9,268 bases of DNA from Deltaproteobacteria bacterium (GTDB lineage Bacteria > Desulfobacterota > Desulfobacteria > C00003060 > C00003106), in NCBI GenBank assembly GCA_019314005.1, contig JAFDAE010000170.1, forward strand, positions 1 to 9,268. The letters run 5' to 3'. The position numbers and the translations under genes were made by a program. Under the pieces are notes generated by a model that was given only the letters and a program-made list of their open reading frames with translations, was not told the origin of the DNA and did not search any database. Shown piece after piece: positions 1-6,082 of this stretch. The stretch's first letter is position 1, and each line of letters opens with the position of its first letter.

Positions 1-848
1 GCCATGGTATTGAATGCCTTGGCCATCTCACCTATTTCATCAGAACTTGATACATCAATATGTGTGTCATAATGTCCGTCAGAAATTAGAAGCGCCGCTT
101 TGCTCGTATCTTTGATCGGTTTTACAATTTGTCGGGAAATATAATAGCCGAGGCATATGACAACAAAAAATGTAATGATCAATACAGCAATTGTCGTTAA
201 GACGGCCTCCTTGACACGAGATTGTACCCTGGCATGTTTCGCGGCCTTCTCTTTTTCAAAATCGTCGAGATACACGCCCGAGCCTACAACCCATCCCCAT
301 GGTTTAAATATTTTTACATAGGCCAATTTGGGATAAGATTCAGCGGTGACTCCGAATTCAGTTGGTTTAGGCCAGGAGTACGATATGAATCCCTGGCCAT
401 TCTTCAGACAAATTTCATTCATGGCTACGAAAGGGGTGGAATCGCGAAGCGACTTTCCAGCCATCTCAGGCTGGGTCGGATCCATAATAAGGATGGGCGC
501 ATGCGGATTCTCCGGAAAGCAGGTATGCGCCCAGTAGTATCCAGCGCCGCCACCATAGCGCATGGTACTCATTCTGGAAGCAGCGCGGCGTTTAGCCTCA
601 TCCAAAGAAAACTCACCATTTGCGGCCCGCTCATTGTACTGGGTAAGAAAACCGGACAAAGTATTAACAAGATCATGCAAGTGAGCTTTTTTACTTTGCA
701 TTGACTCACGCGCAAAGTTAGTAATCTCGATATCACCCTCAGACTTGATCTGCCGTATCGAAATCCACCCAACAATCAGCGTAAGAAAAATAGCCAGGGC
801 TATTATCAGACTAATAATTTTGGTTGTGATGCTAATTTTTTTACTCAT
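1..848 (-). CDS. Chemoreceptor-type transducer, sCache_2 + HAMP, N-terminal 282 codons (cut by window edge)
   Basis: This reading frame is open from an ATG at 848 to the left edge, giving 282 residues of an inner-membrane sensor. The first membrane helix is at about residues 10-31. A periplasmic single-Cache domain follows at about 35-200, with family-typical features: an S-DEAKRRA helix near 81-89, a glycine- and tyrosine-rich turn (GGGAGYYW, 99-106), MDPTQPEMAGK near 122-132, YSWPKP (157-162) and WGWVVGSGVYLDD (184-196). The second helix is at about 215-237, and a HAMP linker starts at 243 and contains DEIGEMAKAF near 270-279. sCache_2 domains usually bind small organic acids, and sCache-HAMP proteins are most often methyl-accepting chemotaxis proteins. 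The output domain is outside the window, so a histidine kinase or cyclase is not excluded. The gene starts 54 bp after bioA in the same frame as the bioA stop. No convincing Shine-Dalgarno sequence precedes it, and it is unrelated to biotin. Confidence 0.85.
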   Translation of the reverse strand, partial: MSKKISITTKIISLIIALAIFLTLIVGWISIRQIKSEGDIEITNFARESMQSKKAHLHDLVNTLSGFLTQYNERAANGEFSLDEAKRRAASRMSTMRYGGGAGYYWAHTCFPENPHAPILIMDPTQPEMAGKSLRDSTPFVAMNEICLKNGQGFISYSWPKPTEFGVTAESYPKLAYVKIFKPWGWVVGSGVYLDDFEKEKAAKHARVQSRVKEAVLTTIAVLIITFFVVICLGYYISRQIVKPIKDTSKAALLISDGHYDTHIDVSSSDEIGEMAKAFNTM

Positions 849-902
849 CAGTTTTAGCTTTATATACTTTAAACGGACAACTGACTGAAGCGAAGCTCTC
901 TG

Positions 903-2240
903 CTACAAACTATCAATCACACCATACGTCCGCTCTATTATATCCATTAATTCATCTTCCTTCACGCACAGTGGAAGAAACAAATAGATGATATTCCCCA
1001 GGGGTCGAAGGAGCAATCCCTTTTCCAGCCCTTTTTTGTAAACCTTGAATCCTATCCTTTCTTCAAATGGAAACGGCTCCTTGGTAAATTTATCCTTTAC
1101 AAGCTCGAATGCCGCTACCATCCCTATATATCTCACGTCACCTACAATATCAAGTTCTCTGAATTTTTGCATATTCTGATGCAAAATCGCGATTGTTCCC
1201 GACACCTTTTCCAATGTATTCTCTTTTTCAAACAGCTCTAATGAAGCCACTCCTGCCGCCGTGCTCAACGGGTTGGCTGTGTAAGTGTGGCCATGATAAA
1301 AGGTCTTATTCTCTGTATAGTCCGCGTAAAAGGCTTCATAAACTTCATCAGTTGTCAGTGTGGCGGAAAGAGGAAGACTCCCGTTGGTTATCCCTTTTGA
1401 AAGGCACATAAAATCCGGTTCCACATCCGCATGTTCCACCGCGAACATCTTCCCTGTTCTGCCAAAACCGGTAGCCACTTCATCGACAATCAGATGAATA
1501 TTGTACATCCTGGTGAGTTCCGCGACCTTTTTGAGATATTCAGCCGGGTAAATAATAAATCCACCCGAACCCTGCATCATAGGTTCAAGGATGATAGCGG
1601 CGATCTCCTTGTTCTTTTTCTCAAGCAGTTCTTCCAGTGGATCAATGCACTCTATGGCACAATTCTCTCGTTCCTTTCCACACGGGCATCGATAACAGTA
1701 CGGAGAGGGGATCTTAAATGCAGAAAAAAGGAGCGGGGCAAAGGTTTCCTGAAAGACAGAAACTCCCCCAACGCTCATTGCGCCTACGGTATCCCCGTGA
1801 TACCCGTTCTCAAGCCCGATAAACTTTTCCTTTTCTCCCTGCCCTGTATTCTTCCAGAACTGGAATGACATCTTCAATGCCACCTCACAGGCGGTAGAAC
1901 CATTGTCAGAATAGAATACCCTGGTAAGGTTCCGGGGTGAAACACGGATCAGATGTTCTCCGAGCAGTATCGCGTTCTTATGGGTAAATCCGGCAAAAAG
2001 AACATGATCAAGCTCCTCAAGCTGTTTCTTTATCGCCGACTTGACATGGGGATGGTTGTGCCCGTGTACATTGCTCCACCAGGAAGAGATGGTATCATAA
2101 TAGACGTTTCCCTTATGATCATAGAGGTGAATCCCTTCCGCCCTTTCGATCAGAACAGGATACTCTTCTTCATAGTCTTTCATCTGCGTATATGGATGCC
2201 AAAGATATTTTCTATCTTTTTCCAGTAGTTCGGAATTCAT
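903..2240 (-). CDS. bioA: Adenosylmethionine-8-amino-7-oxononanoate aminotransferase (DAPA synthase)
   Basis: This PLP enzyme converts KAPA (8-amino-7-oxononanoate) to DAPA, normally with S-adenosylmethionine as amino donor. The frame stays open upstream to about 2537, but the start chosen is the ATG at 2240. It has AGGAG nine bases upstream and begins MNSELLEKDRKYLWHPYTQM, the usual BioA opening; the upstream extension only translates a repeat element. The protein is 445 residues, a normal length. Visible family features are WHPYTQ (14-19), the SSWWSNVHGH substrate region (52-61), NGSTACEVALK (113-123), NGYHGDT (145-151), VDEVATGFGRTG (252-263) with Asp253 for the PLP ring nitrogen, SKGITNG (281-287) with Lys282 as the Schiff-base lysine, and GHTYTANPL (317-325). 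A five-cysteine segment (Cys182, 185, 187, 194, 198) is present. It is the last gene of the biotin operon, separated from bioD by 301 bp that hold a repeat element. Confidence 0.96.
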   Translation of the reverse strand: MNSELLEKDRKYLWHPYTQMKDYEEEYPVLIERAEGIHLYDHKGNVYYDTISSWWSNVHGHNHPHVKSAIKKQLEELDHVLFAGFTHKNAILLGEHLIRVSPRNLTRVFYSDNGSTACEVALKMSFQFWKNTGQGEKEKFIGLENGYHGDTVGAMSVGGVSVFQETFAPLLFSAFKIPSPYCYRCPCGKERENCAIECIDPLEELLEKKNKEIAAIILEPMMQGSGGFIIYPAEYLKKVAELTRMYNIHLIVDEVATGFGRTGKMFAVEHADVEPDFMCLSKGITNGSLPLSATLTTDEVYEAFYADYTENKTFYHGHTYTANPLSTAAGVASLELFEKENTLEKVSGTIAILHQNMQKFRELDIVGDVRYIGMVAAFELVKDKFTKEPFPFEERIGFKVYKKGLEKGLLLRPLGNIIYLFLPLCVKEDELMDIIERTYGVIDSL

Positions 2241-2249
2241 TGTGTTATG

Positions 2250-2254
2250 CTCCT
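2250..2254 (-). promoter_or_regulatory. Ribosome binding site deciding the bioA start
   Basis: AGGAG lies on the minus strand nine bases before the ATG at 2240. It lies outside the repeat element, so bioA kept its own initiation region although the element sits just upstream. Confidence 0.75.
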
Positions 2255-2266
2255 GTATATAAAATT

Positions 2267-2310
2267 CGCAACTGCTTAGGTTGTTAGGTTCAAGGTTCAG
2301 GGGTTCAAGG
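2267..2310 (-). repeat. Left inverted end of the bioD-bioA element
   Basis: On the minus strand it reads CCTTGAACC, more heptads of the TGAACCT type, then ACAACCTAAGCAGTTGCG. It pairs with 2492-2535 as an inverted repeat. Its outer 33 bases match 4009-4041 at 28 of 33 positions in the same orientation. Confidence 0.75.
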
Positions 2311-2487
2311 TTCAGGGTTGGTTGCCTTGATTTTTTCATATTTCGTGAGATAGTTGATAAATCCACGAACGGCAGCACGTGTTCGTCTGGCCTGTTCGTA
2401 GACATCTTTGAATTCGTCGGGCGATATGTACTCTTCATCCACGGCGAGGTAGAGTTCGCTCTGGACTTCTGTATATGACCGCGCTCT
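2305..2487 (-). pseudogene. Four-helix-bundle (S23/IVP-type) protein, C-terminal remnant
   Basis: In a frame different from bioA, the minus strand encodes about 60 residues after an in-frame TAG at 2490-2488 and ends at a TGA (2307-2305) inside the left heptad array. The peptide contains TEVQSELYLAVDEEYI, then SPDEFKDVYEQA, then VRGFINYLTKYEK. This is the pattern of the last two helices of the four-helix-bundle protein family named from 23S rRNA intervening sequences (TIGR02436/PF05635), where intact members have S.xExxSqLylAxdxxYI and gfixYL. The first two helices and the start are missing, and no start codon or ribosome site is visible, so this is a 5'-truncated remnant. The family assignment is by pattern recognition; the function of these proteins is not established. 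Confidence 0.7.
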
Positions 2488-2491
2488 CTAA

Positions 2492-2535
2492 CCTTGAACC
2501 GTGAACCCTGAACCTCACAAACCTGAGTAGTTACC
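2492..2535 (+). repeat. Right inverted end of the bioD-bioA element
   Basis: On the plus strand it reads CCTTGAACC, further TGAACC heptads, then ACCTGAGTAGTTACC. It is an inverted copy of 2267-2310. Its GAGTAGTTAC tail is identical to the tail of the third copy at 4009-4041, read on the opposite strand. Confidence 0.75.
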
Positions 2536-2541
2536 AACCAT

Positions 2542-3231
2542 TCAACTTATCGCTTGCAGTATACTTGCCCCTATCGGCTCAAATTTCTCAACCAATTTTT
2601 CGTTTGAATCGACTTTTGGAAGTGCTCCAAAAGATCGTATTCCTCCAAGATGCGAGATAATCTTTATATTATCATCTTCGATTATCTTGTCGCCCTCACC
2701 CGCAAAATTAAAAACCATCCCTAATATCTTTATATCTCTCTTCCTTAGAGCCTCTATCGTAAGAAGGGTATGATTGATAGTCCCCAAGCCGCTATGCGTG
2801 ACTATCAAAACCGGAAGGGAGAGTGCCGCCACCAGATCGATAAGAAGATAGTCTCTGGCAAGGGGGACCATAACTCCGCCCACTCCTTCCACCAGGAGTA
2901 AGTCATGCCTTTGCTGGAGGGTATGGTAGCTTTTCTTTATCTTATCTATACTGATTTTTTTTTCTTCCAGTTCTGCGGCAAGATGTGGAGAGGCTGGAAA
3001 ATCAAATGTATATGGAGATATGAGAGTGGGATCGATCGCCTCCCTTTTTCCACCAAGCATCTTCAGGCAATAGTCGATGTCCTCGGAAGTATTCTTGTTT
3101 CCCGTGCTCACCCATTTCTGAATCCCGACGTTGATACCCTGAAGCTTGAAAAACCGGGCCAGACAGCCGCATACAACGGTTTTTCCCACGCCCGTATTTG
3201 TGCCGGTAATGAATAGGCTTTTGTTCTTCAT
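2542..3231 (-). CDS. bioD: ATP-dependent dethiobiotin synthetase
   Basis: This cytosolic enzyme closes the ureido ring of dethiobiotin from DAPA, CO2 and ATP. The protein is 229 residues, normal for BioD. The P-loop GTNTGVGKT is at residues 10-18. Lys39 in GIQKWVSTG corresponds to the catalytic lysine of the family (QKxVxTG). SPYTFDFPASPH (about 72-83) matches the conserved substrate segment. LLVEGVGGVMVPL (about 111-123) is the Mg/carbamate-binding EGAGG-type motif. HSGLGTINHTLLT (about 145-157) and a following NF.G motif match the nucleotide-base pocket. The ATG at 3231 overlaps the bioC stop by ATGA, so translation is probably coupled to bioC; an AAGGGAAG stretch lies just upstream. The stop codon is followed almost at once by the repeat element. 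Confidence 0.96.
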   Translation of the reverse strand: MKNKSLFITGTNTGVGKTVVCGCLARFFKLQGINVGIQKWVSTGNKNTSEDIDYCLKMLGGKREAIDPTLISPYTFDFPASPHLAAELEEKKISIDKIKKSYHTLQQRHDLLLVEGVGGVMVPLARDYLLIDLVAALSLPVLIVTHSGLGTINHTLLTIEALRKRDIKILGMVFNFAGEGDKIIEDDNIKIISHLGGIRSFGALPKVDSNEKLVEKFEPIGASILQAIS

Positions 3232-4004
3232 CGCTTCCCTTCACATAAAAATACCTGATAACTTGTCCTGATAGATCCGAATCTTTTGATATAGGCCTTT
3301 TCAGCTTTTTTTATGAGCGCCGGAGTGAACAGAATATTGTTACCGTTTCTTCGAATGTTCACCCCCGTGTATTTCATCGTCTTTAATAAATCGAGAAGGT
3401 TGTTATATTCCCTTGTCAATACAGTTTCGCTTGTTTTCACTTTTTTAAAGATCTCATGCAGAAAAGATTCTATCTCGTCAAATTGTCTAAAATATCTTGC
3501 TGAGATCTTCACCTTTTCCGGCAACACCTCTTCCATCACCTCATGAAGCTCATAGAATGTTTCAGGGCCCATCATTGAAAAAAGGATTAGCCCTTCATCG
3601 GCAAGCAAAGTTTTGTAGTGTTTTATTACCTTTTTAAAATCCGTGAGCCACTGGAAAGTGGAATTGGAGGTGATCAAATCGTAACCTTGTTCAGTTTTAA
3701 AAGAAAAAGTCTCCGCATCCTCGACGCACAAGCAGACCCTTTCATTATTGTTTAATTTTTCAGCTGCGCGGGCGATCATTGCTCCGGAAAAGTCTATAGC
3801 GGTAATGTAGGCCTCAGAGAACCTTTGTGTGAGCATGTGAGTATAATTCCCTGTCCCGCATCCGACCTCAAGGATGTTCTGAAACAAACGGCCGTCAAGC
3901 CGATCGATCAGTATGCCGGCTACTGCCTTCTGGATAAAGGCATAGTGGTCATAGGTCGGTGCGGCCCTTGAAAACGATTGTCTTATCCTTTCTTTATATT
4001 CCAT
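3228..4004 (-). CDS. bioC: Malonyl-ACP O-methyltransferase
   Basis: BioC methylates the free carboxyl of malonyl-ACP with S-adenosylmethionine, disguising it so that fatty acid synthesis can elongate it to pimeloyl-ACP methyl ester. The protein is 258 residues, typical. It opens with the BioC signature (I.QSFSRAAPTYDHYAFIQ, about 7-25). SAM-binding motif I is LEVGCGTGNYT (45-55), followed by the acidic AIDFSGAMI (69-77), VEDAETFSF (94-102) and the TSNSTFQWL motif (112-120). The C-terminal half has the BioC form with MGPETFYELHEV near 145-156 and a late YTGVN at 212-216. The start is the ATG at 4004. The nearest GGAG is 12 bases upstream, inside the terminal module of a repeat element. It overlaps bioD by four bases. 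Confidence 0.95.
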   Translation of the reverse strand: MEYKERIRQSFSRAAPTYDHYAFIQKAVAGILIDRLDGRLFQNILEVGCGTGNYTHMLTQRFSEAYITAIDFSGAMIARAAEKLNNNERVCLCVEDAETFSFKTEQGYDLITSNSTFQWLTDFKKVIKHYKTLLADEGLILFSMMGPETFYELHEVMEEVLPEKVKISARYFRQFDEIESFLHEIFKKVKTSETVLTREYNNLLDLLKTMKYTGVNIRRNGNNILFTPALIKKAEKAYIKRFGSIRTSYQVFLCEGKR

Positions 4005-4008
4005 TAAA

Positions 4009-4041
4009 CGTAACTACTCCGGTTGTTGGGTTCAAGGTTCA
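4009..4041 (-). repeat. Third copy of the element end, directly upstream of bioC
   Basis: Read on the minus strand this is TGAACCTTGAACC, CAACAACC, GGAGTAGTTACG. It matches 2267-2299 at 28 of 33 positions in the same orientation, and its GAGTAGTTAC tail also occurs in the right end at 2492-2535. Its first TGA is the stop codon of the bioH frame, and its GGAG is the only plausible ribosome site for bioC. Confidence 0.75.
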
Positions 4042-4074
4042 CAGTTCAATATCTTCAAAACGTTCAATTCTCAT
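4039..4074 (-). pseudogene. Four-helix-bundle protein, first 11 codons only
   Basis: The minus strand from an ATG at 4074 encodes MRIERFEDIEL and then stops at the TGA that begins the heptad array. M+IERFEDIE is the characteristic opening of many TIGR02436 four-helix-bundle proteins, normally followed by a tryptophan-containing helix. Everything after the eleventh codon is lost. It lies in the same frame as the bioH tail, so these residues are the last 11 of the BioH-like product. Confidence 0.55.
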
Positions 4075-4836
4075 CGCTCTATAGGAGACTGTCCGAGAAT
4101 TATGTCCGCAACGAAAAAGAGAGAGAACGAGACAAAATTTTCGCAAATTTGAGGAGAATAGCAGGCCTATTTGACGAAAACTTGCGGGAAAAGATAGCCC
4201 TTCCATTAATTCCAATAACTCGGAATAAGGCGCAATCCCGTCTTTTTTGCCATGAACCAATCGAACAGCGTGTTTGTCCGGCAATGCAGGTTCAAGCTCC
4301 TGTTGTGCCAGGTAATCCAACCCTTTTAAAAGCGACTCCAGGTCAAATATTTCTACATAGGATGAGAACAGGCGTTCATTGAACCATTTAAAAGCACGCT
4401 TGTTACCTAAAAAACAATTTCTATAGAATTGGGTCAGATAAAGTTTACGGTCCTCTATCAACATGGCTTTCTGTGCATCAATCTGTTCCTTTGGGAATCT
4501 TTTCCGCATAGAGACCAGAAAGATTTCTCTTACAGCCTGCCCGTATTCCTTCAAAAAATTAAGGGCTAAAAATCCCCCCATTGACCATCCCAACATAGAT
4601 ACTTCTTTAATATTATACCGCGCAAGTACATGTATAAGATCCTCATTGAAACGCTCTATATCGATCCCCTGCGAAATCAGATAATTGAAATCGAGATCCA
4701 GAGGTTCAAATATCCGCGCGTCAAACCCCCACCCCGGCACTAACACCAAGGTTCTCTCATATCCCCTATTCTGGTATTTAAACTTAGAGACCTTTGCATA
4801 ACTGCCATTTTTCCGTGATGCGGTGTCAGGCTTCAA
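4039..4836 (-). CDS. bioH: BioH-like pimeloyl-ACP methyl ester esterase with a replaced C-terminus
   Basis: This is an alpha/beta hydrolase, placed between bioF and bioC as bioH is in Pseudomonas-type clusters, so it should hydrolyse pimeloyl-ACP methyl ester before BioF acts. The start is the TTG at 4836, chosen because GAGGA lies seven bases upstream. Visible features are the oxyanion-side strand LVLVPGWGFDARIF (30-43), the nucleophile elbow GWSMGG with Ser85 (83-88), and the acid HGKKDGIAP with Asp199 (195-203). The third triad residue should be a histidine in a GHxPF-like motif about 28 residues after the Asp, near 227. None is there. After residue 217 the protein becomes unlike any hydrolase, and its last 11 residues are the start of a four-helix-bundle protein. 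The only later histidine is His245 in RCGHNS, 46 residues after the Asp. The 265-residue length looks normal only because of the foreign tail. The protein may be inactive; the name rests on fold and position. Confidence 0.75.
   Translation of the reverse strand: MKPDTASRKNGSYAKVSKFKYQNRGYERTLVLVPGWGFDARIFEPLDLDFNYLISQGIDIERFNEDLIHVLARYNIKEVSMLGWSMGGFLALNFLKEYGQAVREIFLVSMRKRFPKEQIDAQKAMLIEDRKLYLTQFYRNCFLGNKRAFKWFNERLFSSYVEIFDLESLLKGLDYLAQQELEPALPDKHAVRLVHGKKDGIAPYSELLELMEGLSFPASFRQIGLLFSSNLRKFCLVLSLFRCGHNSRTVSYRAMRIERFEDIEL
4138..4180 (-). repeat. Hairpin in the foreign tail of bioH
   Basis: TTTTCG plus CAAAT (4138-4148) pairs with ATTTG plus CGAAAA (4169-4180), an 11-bp stem with a single bulged base and a loop of about 20 nt containing AGGCCT. 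No U-tract follows, so it is not an obvious terminator. A structured non-coding segment inside a coding frame fits the idea that this part of bioH came from a repeat element. Confidence 0.55.
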
Positions 4837-4843
4837 ATTTTAA

Positions 4844-4848
4844 TCCTC
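4844..4848 (-). promoter_or_regulatory. Ribosome binding site supporting the TTG start of bioH
   Basis: GAGGA on the minus strand is seven bases before the TTG at 4836. No ATG or GTG in this frame is better placed, so it decides the start. Confidence 0.6.
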
Positions 4849-4877
4849 AAAATACCTAATGTATTCCTCCGGTTAAC

Positions 4878-4905
4878 TTTTTCGCCTTCCTTGCCTGACG
4901 AAAAA
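4878..4905 (-). other. Hairpin in the bioF-bioH spacer
   Basis: In the 97-bp gap, 4878-4886 can pair with 4897-4905 around a 10-nt loop. The stem is nine base pairs in minus-strand RNA, with one G-U wobble that would be a mismatch in plus-strand RNA, so it suits the operon transcript. No U-run follows it on the minus strand. It may protect or partly terminate the message between bioF and bioH; its role is not shown by the sequence. Confidence 0.4.
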
Positions 4906-4933
4906 ATGTCGCGTTATTCAAAGGTCTCACTTG

Positions 4934-6082
4934 TTAAAACCCATCTTTCAGGATATCCGCAGCTCTCTGAAGGTCTTCTTCTGAATGATTATAGGTGACT
5001 GAGAATCGTATACGAGATTCTCCCGCCGGCACAGTGGGCGGGCGCACGGCAAGAGCGAAAATATAGCGGCTTCGAAGGAGATCAGAGATTTTCAATGTTA
5101 GGTCATTTTCACCCACAATCACAGGGACAATCTGTGAAGTCCCCTTGACATTAAACCCCTTTTCTTTTAACACGCCTCGAAAATATGCTGCCTTTTCCAG
5201 CAAGACCTTTCTGCGAAGGGGTTCTTCCGTGAGCATTCTTATACCCCCGATACTCGCGCCTATCACGGCAGGGGGCAGCGCCGTAGAATATATAAAACTC
5301 CTCGCCTTATTTATACAATAATCAATTAGTCGTCCGTCCCCGGCAACATACGCACCATAGCTTCCCAGCGCCTTTCCGAATGTTCCGACAAAAATATCTA
5401 CCTCGTTGACCAGGCCGTCTTCTTCGGCGACCCCTGCCCCCCTCTTGCCAAAGACTCCCACAGCGTGCGCTTCGTCCAGCATAAAAAGGGCGTCATATCT
5501 TTCTTTTAATTCCACCATCTCCTTGAGTGGCGCCCTGTCTCCGTCCATACTAAAAACAGACTCGGCAATAATAAGGGCCTTGTTAAATCTCTTTCTTTCC
5601 TTTTTTAGCAAGTCTTCAAGGTGGTTCAGGTCGTTGTGACGAAAACGGAAAAAGCGAGCGCCTGAAAGTAGTATCCCATCTACAATGCTTGCATGGTTAA
5701 GGCGATCTGAAAATATGACATCTTTTTTGTCACACAACGCGGGCACAATACCAATATTGGCTAAATATCCACTCCCGAACAACAAGGCCTTTTCCTTGCC
5801 GACAAAATCCGCCATCAGGGCTTCAAGCTGATGGTGGATAAGCAAATCCCCGCTCATAAGTCTTGAGGCCGAAGAACTGGTCCCGTATTCTTCGGCAGCC
5901 TTTATACCCTCTTCCAAAAGCCTGGGGTGCCCTGCAAGGCCGAGATAGTCATTGGAGGAAAAATTGACATATTCCGAATCGCCTATGCGTACCCTGCCCG
6001 GCCCGGCAGGATGCACTGGTGTAAGGGTTCGCAACAGGTGGTCTTTCCCCCTGGAATCAAGGTATTCTTCTATCCATTCCAT
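4934..6082 (-). CDS. bioF: 8-amino-7-oxononanoate synthase (KAPA synthase)
   Basis: BioF condenses pimeloyl-ACP (or pimeloyl-CoA) with L-alanine, releasing CO2, to make KAPA. It is a cytosolic PLP enzyme of the alpha-oxoamine synthase family. The protein is 382 residues, normal. Family features in order are NFSSNDYLGLAGHP (40-53), the EYGTSSSASRLMSG loop (65-78), DRLNHASIVDG with the ring-stacking His130 (126-136), AESVFSMDGD (173-182), the PLP-binding DEAHAVGVFGKRGAG (203-217), and GTFGKALGSYG (233-243) with the Schiff-base Lys237. The SFIYSTALPP segment (262-271) is also typical. The ATG at 6082 overlaps the bioB stop by 13 bases, and GAGAT lies nine bases before it within the end of bioB, so the two genes are probably translationally coupled. 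Confidence 0.96.
   Translation of the reverse strand: MEWIEEYLDSRGKDHLLRTLTPVHPAGPGRVRIGDSEYVNFSSNDYLGLAGHPRLLEEGIKAAEEYGTSSSASRLMSGDLLIHHQLEALMADFVGKEKALLFGSGYLANIGIVPALCDKKDVIFSDRLNHASIVDGILLSGARFFRFRHNDLNHLEDLLKKERKRFNKALIIAESVFSMDGDRAPLKEMVELKERYDALFMLDEAHAVGVFGKRGAGVAEEDGLVNEVDIFVGTFGKALGSYGAYVAGDGRLIDYCINKARSFIYSTALPPAVIGASIGGIRMLTEEPLRRKVLLEKAAYFRGVLKEKGFNVKGTSQIVPVIVGENDLTLKISDLLRSRYIFALAVRPPTVPAGESRIRFSVTYNHSEEDLQRAADILKDGF

Larger units (their letters stand above)
2267..2535. mobile_element. Repeat element with inverted ends, holding a four-helix-bundle gene remnant
   Basis: The 301-bp bioD-bioA gap is almost entirely one element of about 270 bp. Its ends are inverted copies of each other: the left end read on the minus strand (2310 to 2267) and the right end read on the plus strand (2492 to 2535) agree at about 36 of 45 aligned positions. 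Each end consists of runs of GGTTCAA/GGTTCAG-type heptads followed by a non-repetitive tail resembling ACAACC..AG.AGTT.C. A third copy of this end lies at 4009-4041. Between the ends is the 3' part of a four-helix-bundle protein gene. The element begins six bases after the bioD stop codon. No transposase is present and no target-site duplication was established, so the mode of movement is unknown; a non-autonomous (MITE-like) unit is the inference. Confidence 0.7.
4009..4185 (-). mobile_element. Second four-helix-bundle-associated element, fused into the 3' end of bioH
   Basis: From the terminal module at 4009-4041 this unit runs rightward through 11 codons of a four-helix-bundle gene start (4074-4042) and a leader with a strong hairpin (4138-4180) to about 4185. 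There the encoded protein stops resembling an alpha/beta hydrolase (after residue 217 of the bioH product). The left edge is defined by the shared repeat; the right edge is inferred from loss of protein similarity and could be off by tens of bases. It looks like an internally deleted relative of the element at 2267-2535: start of the gene plus downstream end, with the middle missing. Confidence 0.5.

Noticed and set aside
222..704. A 160-codon plus-strand frame
   Set aside because: It is antisense to the chemoreceptor, whose minus-strand frame has clear sCache and membrane features over the whole interval.
2267..2535. A CRISPR array, suggested by the repeated GGTTCA units
   Set aside because: The units are contiguous heptads with no unique spacers of 30-40 bp, and they occur as inverted blocks around a coding remnant.
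2241..2537. A 99-codon N-terminal extension of bioA, open in frame through the spacer
   Set aside because: It translates the repeat element, has no family likeness, and a well-placed AGGAG plus the canonical BioA opening mark the ATG at 2240. It stays open because the repeats lack stops in this frame.
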